From positions 1,240,001-1,304,000 of the forward strand of contig NZ_RKHX01000001.1 of assembly GCF_003755175.1 (NCBI RefSeq): DNA of 64,000 nucleotides. Direction: 5' to 3'. The position numbers were made by a program, and so were the translations under genes. Positions 33,871 to 41,922 of this stretch are shown piece by piece; the first letter of the stretch is position 1; each line of letters starts with the position of its first letter. The notes below the pieces were generated by a model, which did no database searches, had not been told where the DNA came from, and worked only from the letters and a program-made list of their open reading frames with translations. This stretch comes from Cellulomonas sp. PhB150. Lineage in GTDB: Bacteria; Actinomycetota; Actinomycetes; Actinomycetales; Cellulomonadaceae.

Positions 33871-35753
33871 TCGGACGCGTCGGGCGGCGCCCACAGCACG
33901 TTGCCGTCCCCGTCGACGAGCGCGCCCTCGTCGGAGACTGACCACTGCTCGACGACGACGCCGTTCGGGTTGAGCAGCTGGCCCTTCCCGTCGAGCGTGT
34001 AGCCGCCCATGCCGGAGTCGACCGACTCGTCCGACCCGTCGCTGGACTGGTCGGTCGGCGGCTCCAGCAGGCCGTCGAGGTCCGACCCGTCCGAGGTGAT
34101 CTCCCCGAGGTCCTCGTCAAACTCCTGGTAGTCCCCGAAGCCGCTGCCGAGGACCAGCTCCTGCAGCCAGGTGCCGTCGTCGAGCTCGCCTGAGTCCTTC
34201 AGCTCCTGCAGGTGCGTGCTGACGATGCTCGACCAGTCGGCCGTCGTCGCGAGCAGGGACACGTGCCAGCCCCCGTCGCCGTCCACCGCCACGAGGCCGA
34301 AGTCGCTCAGCCCGAGCTCCTTGCCGAGCTTCGAGTCGTCGGCGCACAGCTTCTGCCCGGACGACTCGTCGGTCACGCACACGCCCTCGAACGTCGCGGG
34401 GTGCTCGCCCCCCAGGGTGACGCGCTCGATCGCCAGGCGCGTGTGGTCGGCGTCGATCCGCGTCGGTCGGAAGCGGGCTTCGCCGAGGGTCGGGTTGCCG
34501 GTGTCCGCGTCCGCCTCGTCGAGCCATGCCTGCACGTAGACGGACACGAACCGCGCCTCGGCGAGCGGCAGCGCGGCGACCATCGGGCGGGTGTCGCCGC
34601 CGAACAGCGTCGCCACGGCGCCGACGAACTGCGTCCCTGCCGCCTCTGCCGTGTCCGCGCCGGCGGCCGACGACCGGTCCGGCATCGCACCGCGGTCGCC
34701 GTCGGTCTCGACGTTGACGTACTCCCCCAGCGTCATCAGCGGGCTCACGTACCAGGAGCCGCCCTCCTCGACCGCGACGAGGAACGGCTGCTGCGGCCCG
34801 GCCTCGGCGTCCCAGGTGAGCTCGGTCGCGTCGACGGACCACGGCAGGGCCTGGTCGACCTCGGTGGCCGCCTCGTCCCACATCTCGTCGGTGCTACCGC
34901 CGGTCAGGCCCTCGAGCCCGCCCATCGCGGGCTCGTAGACGTCGGCCAGCGCGTCCACGATCTCCTTCGCGTCGCCGTCGACGGTCAGCGTGCCGGCGAC
35001 GACGGAGACCTTGGCCAGGCCGTCGCCGATGGGCTCGACCGTGACGTCGAGCCCGGCGAGGTCGACGTCGAACGCGTCGAGGACCTTGATGAGCTTCTTG
35101 CGGTTCGCTTCGTCGTCGGCGCCGGTCTGGGCCGAGAGCATCGGCGAGAGGGCGTCGATCTCCGCCGGGGAGATCGCGCCGTAGACCGCGATGCCGTCCT
35201 TGTGCGCGACGCCCTCGATGAGCTGGGTGACCGCGGCCTCGGGCGTGGGCGCGCCGTCGAGCTTGCTGAAGACCATCAGGTAGGCGGCCAGGGCGCCGCC
35301 ACCGACGAGCACGACGGCCGTGGCGACCAGGCCGATCCACAGGCCGCGGCGCGAGCGCGGAGGCTCGCCCTTGAACGAGACGTCCTGCACGGCACCGGCG
35401 GGCTGCACGGAGGCGGGCTGCGCGAAGGGGGCCGGGGCGTAGGCCGCGGGCGCGGGAGCTGCGGACGTCTGCGTCGTCGCGGCCTGCCGCGCCCAGCCCG
35501 AGCTCAGGGTCGTCGGCTCGGGCGCCCAGCTGACGGGCGCCGGCGGGGCCAGCCGCTGCGCCGCGCCGGCCGCCCGGGCCGCGAGCGCGGCGTCGACGGC
35601 GGGGTCGCGCAGCGTCGCGAGCCAGTCGAGCAGCGCAGGCTGGGCCGCGGGGTTGGCGGCGACCACGGGTCGCAGATCGGGTCGCTGGGAGACGATCCGC
35701 GCGAGTGCTGCGGCCGGTGCCTGCGGGTGTGCGGCGATCGTTGCGTCGTCCAT
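33864..35753 (-). CDS. LRV-type membrane protein with large extracytoplasmic region
   Basis: The 629-residue product starts at the ATG at 35753 ([20 protein letters not shown]). Residues 1-60 resemble variant leucine-rich repeats ([37 protein letters not shown]). A Pro/Ala-rich linker follows (65-130), then one membrane segment at about 137-162 and a 460-residue outside part with two NTF2-like or DUF4878-like stretches ([18 protein letters not shown]) and Asp/Ser-rich regions near the C-terminus. I cannot assign a function. The frame open to 36524 is antisense to the next gene. Its last 7 bases overlap the end of the convergent aminotransferase gene. Confidence 0.75.
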   Translation of the reverse strand: MDDATIAAHPQAPAAALARIVSQRPDLRPVVAANPAAQPALLDWLATLRDPAVDAALAARAAGAAQRLAPPAPVSWAPEPTTLSSGWARQAATTQTSAAPAPAAYAPAPFAQPASVQPAGAVQDVSFKGEPPRSRRGLWIGLVATAVVLVGGGALAAYLMVFSKLDGAPTPEAAVTQLIEGVAHKDGIAVYGAISPAEIDALSPMLSAQTGADDEANRKKLIKVLDAFDVDLAGLDVTVEPIGDGLAKVSVVAGTLTVDGDAKEIVDALADVYEPAMGGLEGLTGGSTDEMWDEAATEVDQALPWSVDATELTWDAEAGPQQPFLVAVEEGGSWYVSPLMTLGEYVNVETDGDRGAMPDRSSAAGADTAEAAGTQFVGAVATLFGGDTRPMVAALPLAEARFVSVYVQAWLDEADADTGNPTLGEARFRPTRIDADHTRLAIERVTLGGEHPATFEGVCVTDESSGQKLCADDSKLGKELGLSDFGLVAVDGDGGWHVSLLATTADWSSIVSTHLQELKDSGELDDGTWLQELVLGSGFGDYQEFDEDLGEITSDGSDLDGLLEPPTDQSSDGSDESVDSGMGGYTLDGKGQLLNPNGVVVEQWSVSDEGALVDGDGNVLWAPPDASDY

Positions 35754-35880
35754 CGGCCCAGCCTTCTGCGTGCCCCCTGCCGGTGCGGGTGCTGGCCGGC
35801 CCTGCCAGGCTATGACCCCGCTGTGCGCCGCGAGCCTGCCGTCCGGGTGATCTCTCGGGCAGAACTGGCACACTGGCCAC

Positions 35881-36897
35881 GTGCGTGACCTGGAGAAACT
35901 CCCCAAAGCGCACCTGCACCTGCACTTCACCGGATCCATGCGGGTCTCGACGCTCGCGGACCTGGCGACGCGGCACGGGGTGCGGCTGCCGTCCCAGCTC
36001 CTCGACGACGACCCCCTGCACGTGCCGGCCGACGAGCGCGGCTGGTTCCGGTTCCAGCGCCTGTACGACGCGGCCCGCGCGTGCGTGCGCGGCGAGGCGG
36101 ACATGCGCCGGATCGTGGCCGAGGCCGCGCTCGACGACGCCGCCGAGGGGTCCGGCCGGCTCGAGATCCAGGTGGACCCGACGTCGTACGCGCCGTTCGT
36201 CGGCGGCATCACCCCCGCGCTGGAGATCGTGCTGGACGCCGCGCGCGAGGCCGGCGAGGCCGCGGGCATCGAGGTCGGCGTCATCGTGGCGGCCTCCCGG
36301 ATGCGGCACCCGCTCGAGGCGCGCACGCTCGCCCGGCTCGCCGCCCTGCACGCCGGTGACGGACCCGGGCAGGTCGTCGGGTTCGGGCTGTCGAACGACG
36401 AGCGGCGCGGCGACACCGCCGAGTTCGCGGGAGCGTTCGCGATCGCGCGACGGGCCGGGCTCGCCTCCGTGCCGCACGGCGGCGAGCTGCTGGGCCCCGC
36501 GCACGTCGAGGCGGTCGTCGACAACCTCGCGCCCGACCGGCTGGGGCATGGGGTGCGCTCGGCCGAGGACCCGCGCGTGCTGGACCGGGTCGCCGCGCAC
36601 GGGATCGCGCTGGAGGTGTGCCCGGCGTCGAACGTCTCGCTCGGGGTCTACGGCTCGCCCGACGAGGTCCCGCTGCGGACCCTCGTCGACGCCGGGGCCC
36701 AGGTGGCCCTGGGCGCCGACGACCCCCTGCTGTTCCGCTCCCGGCTCGTGGCGCAGTACGCGATCGCGCGCGACGTGCTGGGCTTCAGCGACCCCGAGGT
36801 GGCCGACCTCGCGCGCTCGTCGATCCGCGCGAGCCGGGCGTCGGGGTCCTCCAAGACCGCGATGCTCGCAGGCGTCGACGCGTGGCTGGCGAGCTGA
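35881..36897 (+). CDS. Adenosine deaminase family protein
   Basis: This 338-residue amidohydrolase should deaminate adenosine or a related nucleoside using one metal ion. It starts from GTG (MRDLEKLPKAHLHLHFTGSM). Visible metal and catalytic elements are HLHLH near residue 11, SVPHGGELLGP (His, Glu) near 197, DRLGHGVRS near 219 and LGADDPLLF near 277, in the adenosine deaminase order. The usual acidic residue after the first HxH (HLDG or HLEG) is replaced by HFTG, so specificity may differ. It is divergent from the LRV protein and converges on murB with a 6-base gap. Confidence 0.85.
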   Translation: MRDLEKLPKAHLHLHFTGSMRVSTLADLATRHGVRLPSQLLDDDPLHVPADERGWFRFQRLYDAARACVRGEADMRRIVAEAALDDAAEGSGRLEIQVDPTSYAPFVGGITPALEIVLDAAREAGEAAGIEVGVIVAASRMRHPLEARTLARLAALHAGDGPGQVVGFGLSNDERRGDTAEFAGAFAIARRAGLASVPHGGELLGPAHVEAVVDNLAPDRLGHGVRSAEDPRVLDRVAAHGIALEVCPASNVSLGVYGSPDEVPLRTLVDAGAQVALGADDPLLFRSRLVAQYAIARDVLGFSDPEVADLARSSIRASRASGSSKTAMLAGVDAWLAS

Positions 36898-36903
36898 CCG
36901 GCG

Positions 36904-37992
36904 CTACAGCGAGACGCCCACCAGCACGGGCTCGGCCTCCAGGGTGATCCCGAACGCCGCGCGCACGCCGTCACGCACCTCGCGCGCGAGGGCGACCAGG
37001 TCCGCGGCGGTCGCCCCGCCCCGGTTGGTCAGCGCGAGCGTGTGCTTGGTCGACAGGGACGCCGGGCCCGGCGCACCGTGGCCTCGCGCGAAACCGGCGT
37101 GCTCGATCAACCACGCGGCGCTGGTCTTGACGGCGCCGTCCGCGGCCGGGAAGCGCGGCGCGTCGGCGGGCAGCGTCCCAGCCTCGTCGGCCGAGAGGAT
37201 CGGGTTGGTGAAGAACGAGCCCGCGCTCGTGGTGTCCGGGTCGCTGGGGTCGAGCACCATGCCCTTGCCCGCGCGCAGCGCGAGCACCGCGGCCCGGACC
37301 TCGAGCAGCGGTGCGCGCTCCCCCACCTCGACGCCCAGCGCGCGGGCGAGCTCGGGGTAGGTGATCGCCGCCGACAGGGTGCCCTGGCGCAGCTGGAAGG
37401 TCACGTCCAGGACGACGTACCGCGGCGTCGGGTGCCACGGTGAGCGCTCGTCGTCGGCAGACGCACGCATCGACCGCTTGAGCAGCGAGGTGCGGTAGCC
37501 GAACTGCAGGTCGACGTAGGGCAACGTGCGGACCTTGGCGCGCGCGCGGTCCCAGACGCGGACGGTCGCGATGGTCTGGGCGACGTCCTGGCCGTAGGCG
37601 CCCACGTTCTGCACGGGTGTCGCTCCGGTCGAGCCGGGGATGCCCGAGAGCGCCTCGATGCCGTAGAGGCGATGGCTCGTGGCCTCGTCGACCACCTCGT
37701 CCCAGGGCGTCCCGGCGGGGACCTGGTAGGTCACGCCCGCGCACGCCGAGTGGTCGGGGACGTCGATGCCGCCGCGCAGGTCGCGCACGACGACGCCGTC
37801 GAAGCCCGCGTCCGCGACGAGCAGGTTCGAGCCGCCGCCGACGACGAGCAGCGGGCGGCCCTCGTCGTCCGCGGTGCGCACCGCGTCGATGAGGTCCGCC
37901 TCGGTCGTCGTCGTCACGTACTGCGCCGCCGGGCCGCCCACCCGAAGCGTGGTGAGGTCGGCCAGGGCGGGGGCGGTCGTCACGTCGGTCAC
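36904..37992 (-). CDS. murB: UDP-N-acetylenolpyruvoylglucosamine reductase MurB
   Basis: MurB makes UDP-N-acetylmuramate with NADPH and FAD, the second committed step of peptidoglycan precursor synthesis. The 362-residue protein has LTTLRVGGPA at the N-terminus, the FAD-binding VVGGGSNLLV, GIEALSGIPGSTGATPVQNVGAYGQ, the catalytic Ser in TTSAGSFFTNPIL and the Glu in LEAEPVLVG near the end. Length fits type I MurB. It is 9 bases from the MFS gene upstream, which may be transcribed with it. Confidence 0.95.
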   Translation of the reverse strand: MTDVTTAPALADLTTLRVGGPAAQYVTTTTEADLIDAVRTADDEGRPLLVVGGGSNLLVADAGFDGVVVRDLRGGIDVPDHSACAGVTYQVPAGTPWDEVVDEATSHRLYGIEALSGIPGSTGATPVQNVGAYGQDVAQTIATVRVWDRARAKVRTLPYVDLQFGYRTSLLKRSMRASADDERSPWHPTPRYVVLDVTFQLRQGTLSAAITYPELARALGVEVGERAPLLEVRAAVLALRAGKGMVLDPSDPDTTSAGSFFTNPILSADEAGTLPADAPRFPAADGAVKTSAAWLIEHAGFARGHGAPGPASLSTKHTLALTNRGGATAADLVALAREVRDGVRAAFGITLEAEPVLVGVSL

Positions 37993-38001
37993 CCGACCAG
38001 A

Positions 38002-39249
38002 TTAGTCCGCGGCGGTCGCGGGGACCTTGCGCAGCGGTGCCGCGGCGCCCGTGACGAGCAGGCCGAGGATCGTCGGGATCGCCACGGCGAGCAGCGCGTG
38101 CCGGTAGCCGACGTGGTGCGCGAGCAGGCCGAGCAGCGGCGGTCCGGCGAGGAACGCGCTGTAGCCGATCGTCGACACGACGCTGACGCGCGCGGCCGCG
38201 CGGGCCGGGTCGTCGGACGCCGCGCTCATGCCGACGGGGAAGCCCAGGGCCGCACCCGCGCCCCACAGGACGACGCCGACCATCGCGAGCCACAGCGGCG
38301 TCGCCAGGCCGAAGATCAGCAGGCCGACGAGGGCCAGGACGCCGCAGGCGCGCAGCACGGCGACGCGGCCGTACCGGTCGAGCATCCACGTGCCGAACCA
38401 GCGCGCGGTCGTCATGGTGCCGACGAACACGGCGAACGCGACGGCGCCGAGCGCGTCCTGCGCGTCCCAGCCGTCGACGACGGCGAGGCTCACCCAGTCG
38501 TTCGCCGAGCCCTCGGTCAGCGCCGCCGCCATGACGACCAGGCCGATGAGCAGCGTGCGCGGCTCGATCCAGGCGGCGAGCGCCCCGCGAGCGCCGCGCG
38601 GGGCGGACGCCGCGGGCTCGGTGCCGGGGCTGGGAGCCACGACGTGCTCGTCGGTCGACGGCAGGAACGAGCGGACCGCGACCAGGACGCAGATCGAGGT
38701 GATGACGACCGCGACCGGGAGGTGCACCCAGACCGGCACGCCGAAGCCGGCGGCGAGCACGGCGACGCCCGCGGCCGCGAACGTGCCGAACGAGAAGCCC
38801 GCGTGGTAGCGCGGCATCACCGTGCGACCCAGCTTCTGCTCGACGGCCGCGCCCTCGAGGTTCATCGCCGCGTCCCACACGCCGGTGCCGACGCCGAAGA
38901 CGACGAGGCCGACGACCGTGACGGGGACGAGGTCCACGCCGACGCCGGCCGAGGCGAGGATCAGCCCGAGGGCGTTGAGCAGCGCGAAGACCGTCACGGT
39001 CCGCGCGGCGCCGAGCCGCTCGACGACCATCCCGGCCAGCGGCAGCGCGACGAGCGAGCCGACCGCGATGACCAGGAGGAGCAGGCCCATCTGCGACTCG
39101 GAGAACTCGAGCCCGTCGCGCACCGCGGGCAGGCGGGACGCCCAGGTGGCGAAGTTGAAGCCGTTGAGGAAGAACACCGCGAAGACCGCGACGGACGCGG
39201 CTTGGGCGGTGCGCTGCTTGGTCATGGTCACTCCGGTGCCGGTCGTCAT
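38002..39249 (-). CDS. MFS transporter, YbjJ-like
   Basis: This 415-residue protein has about twelve hydrophobic segments and major-facilitator features (NGFNFATWASRLPAVRDGLEFS in the first helix and loop, ERLGAARTVTV between helices 2 and 3). The segment EGSANDWVSLAVVDG in the second half is shared with the neighbouring gene, so the two are paralogues of the YbjJ-like group. Substrate is unknown. I start at the ATG at 39249 with AAGGA 7 bases upstream; the frame open to 39459 overlaps the next gene. It is 34 bases after the second MFS gene and 9 bases before murB. Confidence 0.85.
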   Translation of the reverse strand: MTTGTGVTMTKQRTAQAASVAVFAVFFLNGFNFATWASRLPAVRDGLEFSESQMGLLLLVIAVGSLVALPLAGMVVERLGAARTVTVFALLNALGLILASAGVGVDLVPVTVVGLVVFGVGTGVWDAAMNLEGAAVEQKLGRTVMPRYHAGFSFGTFAAAGVAVLAAGFGVPVWVHLPVAVVITSICVLVAVRSFLPSTDEHVVAPSPGTEPAASAPRGARGALAAWIEPRTLLIGLVVMAAALTEGSANDWVSLAVVDGWDAQDALGAVAFAVFVGTMTTARWFGTWMLDRYGRVAVLRACGVLALVGLLIFGLATPLWLAMVGVVLWGAGAALGFPVGMSAASDDPARAAARVSVVSTIGYSAFLAGPPLLGLLAHHVGYRHALLAVAIPTILGLLVTGAAAPLRKVPATAAD

Positions 39250-39283
39250 CGATCGTCCTTGGGTGGTGTGGTCAATTGTGTCG

Positions 39284-40612
39284 TCACGACGGCGTCGGTA
39301 CTGCGCGCGGGGTCGTCGCCACGAGGGCGGCGAGCTCATCGTCCAGCTCGCCGGTCGCCGGGGGCGGCACCACGGTGGTGCGCTGCGGGGCGACCTGCTT
39401 GGCCAGGAGCACCGAGACGACCATCGCGACGGCGATGAGGCTGAGCGCGTGGCGGGCACCGATCGACTCCGCGGCGATGCCCAGCAGCGGCGGCGCGGCG
39501 ATCGAGGCCACCGACGCGAACGACGAGACGACCGCGACGCGGCCGGCCGCGCGCAGCGGGTCGTCGGACGCCGCGGCGATGCCCACGGGGACGGCGAGCG
39601 CGGCGCCGAAGCCCCACAGCGCGACGCCGATGCCGGCGAGCTCGAAGCTCGGGGCGAGCCCGAACAGCAGGAGACCGACGATCGAGACGACCCCCGACGC
39701 GCGTAGCACGACGACCCGCCCGAGCCGGTCGAGCAGCCGTGTGCCGAGCAGTCGCACGACGGTCATCGAGGCGACGAACAGGCCGAGCACGATCCCGCCG
39801 ACGGCCTCGGTCCGGTCGAAGCCGTCGACCACGGCGAGCGAGAGCCAGTCGTTCGCCGACCCCTCGGACAGCGCGGCTGCCATCACGACGACGCCGATGA
39901 GCAGGGTGCGGGGCTCGCGCCACGAGTCGAGCGCCGAGGCGATGCGGCGTCCGCCCTTCGGGGCGCCGGGCGCCGCGGGGGCGATGCGGGCGCGGGGCAT
40001 CTCGTCGGGCGCGTAGGGCAGGACGACGCCCCGGAGGGAGGCGAGGCGCCAGACGACCGCGACAGCGGCGATGACCGTGAACTGGGCGGCCACGGGCACG
40101 TCGAGGTGCGAGGCCGCCGCGCCGATCGCGGAGCCCGTCACGGCGCCGATGGAGAAGGCCGCGTGGAACTGGGGGATGACGGTGCGGCCCATCGCGCGCT
40201 CGATGCGGCCCGACTCGACGTTGATCGGCACGTTGCCGAGCGCGACCGCGACGCCGTTGAGGAAGATGCCGACCGCGAGCAGCGCCACCGAGCCCGTGGT
40301 CGGCCCGATGCCCATCAGGACGTAGCCGACGGCCAGGACGACGGTCGAGGCGAGGATCGCGCGGCGGCTGCCGAACCGCTGCACGACGATTCCGGACGCG
40401 GTCACCGTGAGCAGCGCACCGACCGACCCGATCAGCAGGATGCCGCCGAGCTCCGCTGTCGACAGACCGAGGGCGTCGCGGACCGTGGGGATGCGGGCGA
40501 GCCAGCTGGAGAACGTGATGCCCGTGAGGGCGAAGAGCCCCATGAGGAGCCAGCGGGCGCGGGCCAGGTCGGGGTGCAGCGGGGTACGCCCTGTCGGGGC
40601 GGGGTGGTTCAC
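39284..40612 (-). CDS. MFS transporter, paralogue of its neighbour
   Basis: The 442-residue protein starts from GTG (MNHPAPTGRTPLHPDLARAR) and has about twelve membrane segments. It shares FSSWLARIPTVRDALGLS and EGSANDWLSLAVVDG with the adjacent MFS protein, so the pair arose by duplication. It is the first gene of a minus-strand unit and diverges from the LacI-type repressor over 202 bases that contain two operator palindromes. A sugar or sugar-like substrate is suggested only by the LacI neighbour. Confidence 0.85.
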   Translation of the reverse strand: MNHPAPTGRTPLHPDLARARWLLMGLFALTGITFSSWLARIPTVRDALGLSTAELGGILLIGSVGALLTVTASGIVVQRFGSRRAILASTVVLAVGYVLMGIGPTTGSVALLAVGIFLNGVAVALGNVPINVESGRIERAMGRTVIPQFHAAFSIGAVTGSAIGAAASHLDVPVAAQFTVIAAVAVVWRLASLRGVVLPYAPDEMPRARIAPAAPGAPKGGRRIASALDSWREPRTLLIGVVVMAAALSEGSANDWLSLAVVDGFDRTEAVGGIVLGLFVASMTVVRLLGTRLLDRLGRVVVLRASGVVSIVGLLLFGLAPSFELAGIGVALWGFGAALAVPVGIAAASDDPLRAAGRVAVVSSFASVASIAAPPLLGIAAESIGARHALSLIAVAMVVSVLLAKQVAPQRTTVVPPPATGELDDELAALVATTPRAVPTPS

Positions 40613-40658
40613 GGGGGCGCTCCGGTCGGGAGGTGCGGGCGGGATGCGGATCGTGCAG

Positions 40659-40672
40659 TCGAATCGATTCGA
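40659..40672. promoter_or_regulatory. LacI-family operator 1
   Basis: The 14-base perfect palindrome TCGAATCGATTCGA has the central CG typical of LacI-family sites. It lies between the divergent MFS and LacI genes, 47 bases upstream of the MFS start. Confidence 0.7.
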
Positions 40673-40691
40673 TAAGCGTTTGAGGTGGAAG

Positions 40692-40705
40692 TCGAATCGA
40701 TTTGA
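40692..40705. promoter_or_regulatory. LacI-family operator 2
   Basis: TCGAATCGATTTGA matches operator 1 at 13 of 14 bases. The centres are 33 bp apart, close to three helical turns, which allows both dimers to lie on one DNA face. Control of both the repressor and the transporters is likely. Confidence 0.65.
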
Positions 40706-40814
40706 GGGACGGGAACATTCTGCGGGTACGCTGACCGCTGCGTCAAACAGCGATCTTGCTCGCGACCAGCGCCGTCACAGCCCCGACGCCGCGGTCACCA
40801 CCCGGAGGTGCCAG

Positions 40815-41876
40815 CTGTCCGCCCACCGCCCGACCCTCGCGGACGTCGCCGCTGCGGCGAACGTCTCGGTGTCCACCGCCTCGCTCGCGTTCTCGGGCGC
40901 CGGGCCGATCGCCACCGCGACGCGCGAACGCGTGCACGAGGCCGCCGGGAGGCTCGGCTACGCCGGCCCCAACCCGCTCGGGCGCCAGCTGCGCAGCGGC
41001 CGCTCGGGCATCGTCGGCGTGGTCATCGGGGACGCCTTGCGACGCGCGTTCCGCGACCCCGTCTCGACGCAGGTGCTCGACGGCCTCGTCGGAACGCTCG
41101 GGCCCCTCGACCTGGGCGTCCTGCTCATCCCCTCCAGCAACGACCCCGACTCCCCCGCCGTCGACCCCTTGCTCGAGTCGGCCGCCATGGACGTCGCCGT
41201 CGTGATGTGGGGCGGCGGCGAGGACGAGCCCGTGCTGTCCGCCCTGCGCCGGCGCAACATCCCGACGGTCCTCGTCGAGGGCCAGTTGCTGCCCGGCGTC
41301 GGCGCCGTGGGGATCGACGACCGCGGCGGGATCGCGATGGTCACGCGGCACCTCGTCGAGCTCGGCCACACCCGGATCGCGTGCGTCACCCTCCCGCTGA
41401 ACCGCGAGCGCCTCGAGGGCTTCGTCGGACCCGACGAGCTGGCCGCGCAGGTGTGGGAGATCACCCGCCGACGGCTCGCCGGCATGACCGACGCGGGCGT
41501 GACCCCCGTCGCCGTGTGGCAGACGCCCGCGTCGCTGGTCGAGCACGGGGCGACGGCCGGCCGCGCGATCCTGTCCGCGGAGGACCGCCCGACGGCGGTC
41601 GTGTGCCAGTCGGACCTGCTCGCCTCCGGCGTAGTGCTGGCCGCGCGTGAGCTCGGTCTGCGCGTCCCGCAGGACGTGTCGGTCGCCGGGTTCGACGGCA
41701 TCGACCTCCCGTGGCTCGGTGGCGACGTGCTCACCACCGTGGTCCAGCCGCTCACCGAGAAGGGCGCCGCGGTGGGGCATCTCGTCGAGGACCTGCTGGC
41801 CGGTGCCGAGCCGGACCACCGCGAGCTGCCCGTGACGCTGCGCGTGGGGACGACGACGGGGCCCGTCCCCGCCTGA
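40815..41876 (+). CDS. LacI-family transcriptional repressor
   Basis: The 353-residue protein has the N-terminal LacI helix-turn-helix (PTLADVAAAANVSVSTASLAFSGAGPI), the hinge region (NPLGRQLRSGRSGIVGVVIGD) and a periplasmic-binding-like effector domain (GVVLAARELGLRVPQDVSVAGFDGIDLPWL). The homologous N-terminus SAHRPTLADV is preceded in frame by CTG at 40815 with CGGAGGTG 5 bases upstream, and by no nearer ATG, GTG or TTG; the nearest (TTG 40679, ATG 40644) lie among the operators. I therefore call a CTG start. Effector is unknown. It probably represses itself and the divergent MFS pair. Confidence 0.85.
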   Translation: MSAHRPTLADVAAAANVSVSTASLAFSGAGPIATATRERVHEAAGRLGYAGPNPLGRQLRSGRSGIVGVVIGDALRRAFRDPVSTQVLDGLVGTLGPLDLGVLLIPSSNDPDSPAVDPLLESAAMDVAVVMWGGGEDEPVLSALRRRNIPTVLVEGQLLPGVGAVGIDDRGGIAMVTRHLVELGHTRIACVTLPLNRERLEGFVGPDELAAQVWEITRRRLAGMTDAGVTPVAVWQTPASLVEHGATAGRAILSAEDRPTAVVCQSDLLASGVVLAARELGLRVPQDVSVAGFDGIDLPWLGGDVLTTVVQPLTEKGAAVGHLVEDLLAGAEPDHRELPVTLRVGTTTGPVPA

Positions 41877-41886
41877 CCCGCAACGG

Positions 41887-41915
41887 TTGCCCGCACGGCC
41901 GGCGGTCCCTAGGTT
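41887..41915 (+). promoter_or_regulatory. Promoter of MFS-fdhD-fdhF operon (leaderless)
   Basis: TTGCCC (41887-41892), a 17-base spacer and TAGGTT (41910-41915) form a good promoter. The expected start at about 41922-41923 coincides with the GTG of the next gene, predicting a leaderless mRNA. It begins 11 bases after the lacI stop. Confidence 0.6.
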
Positions 41916-41922
41916 CCGTGCA

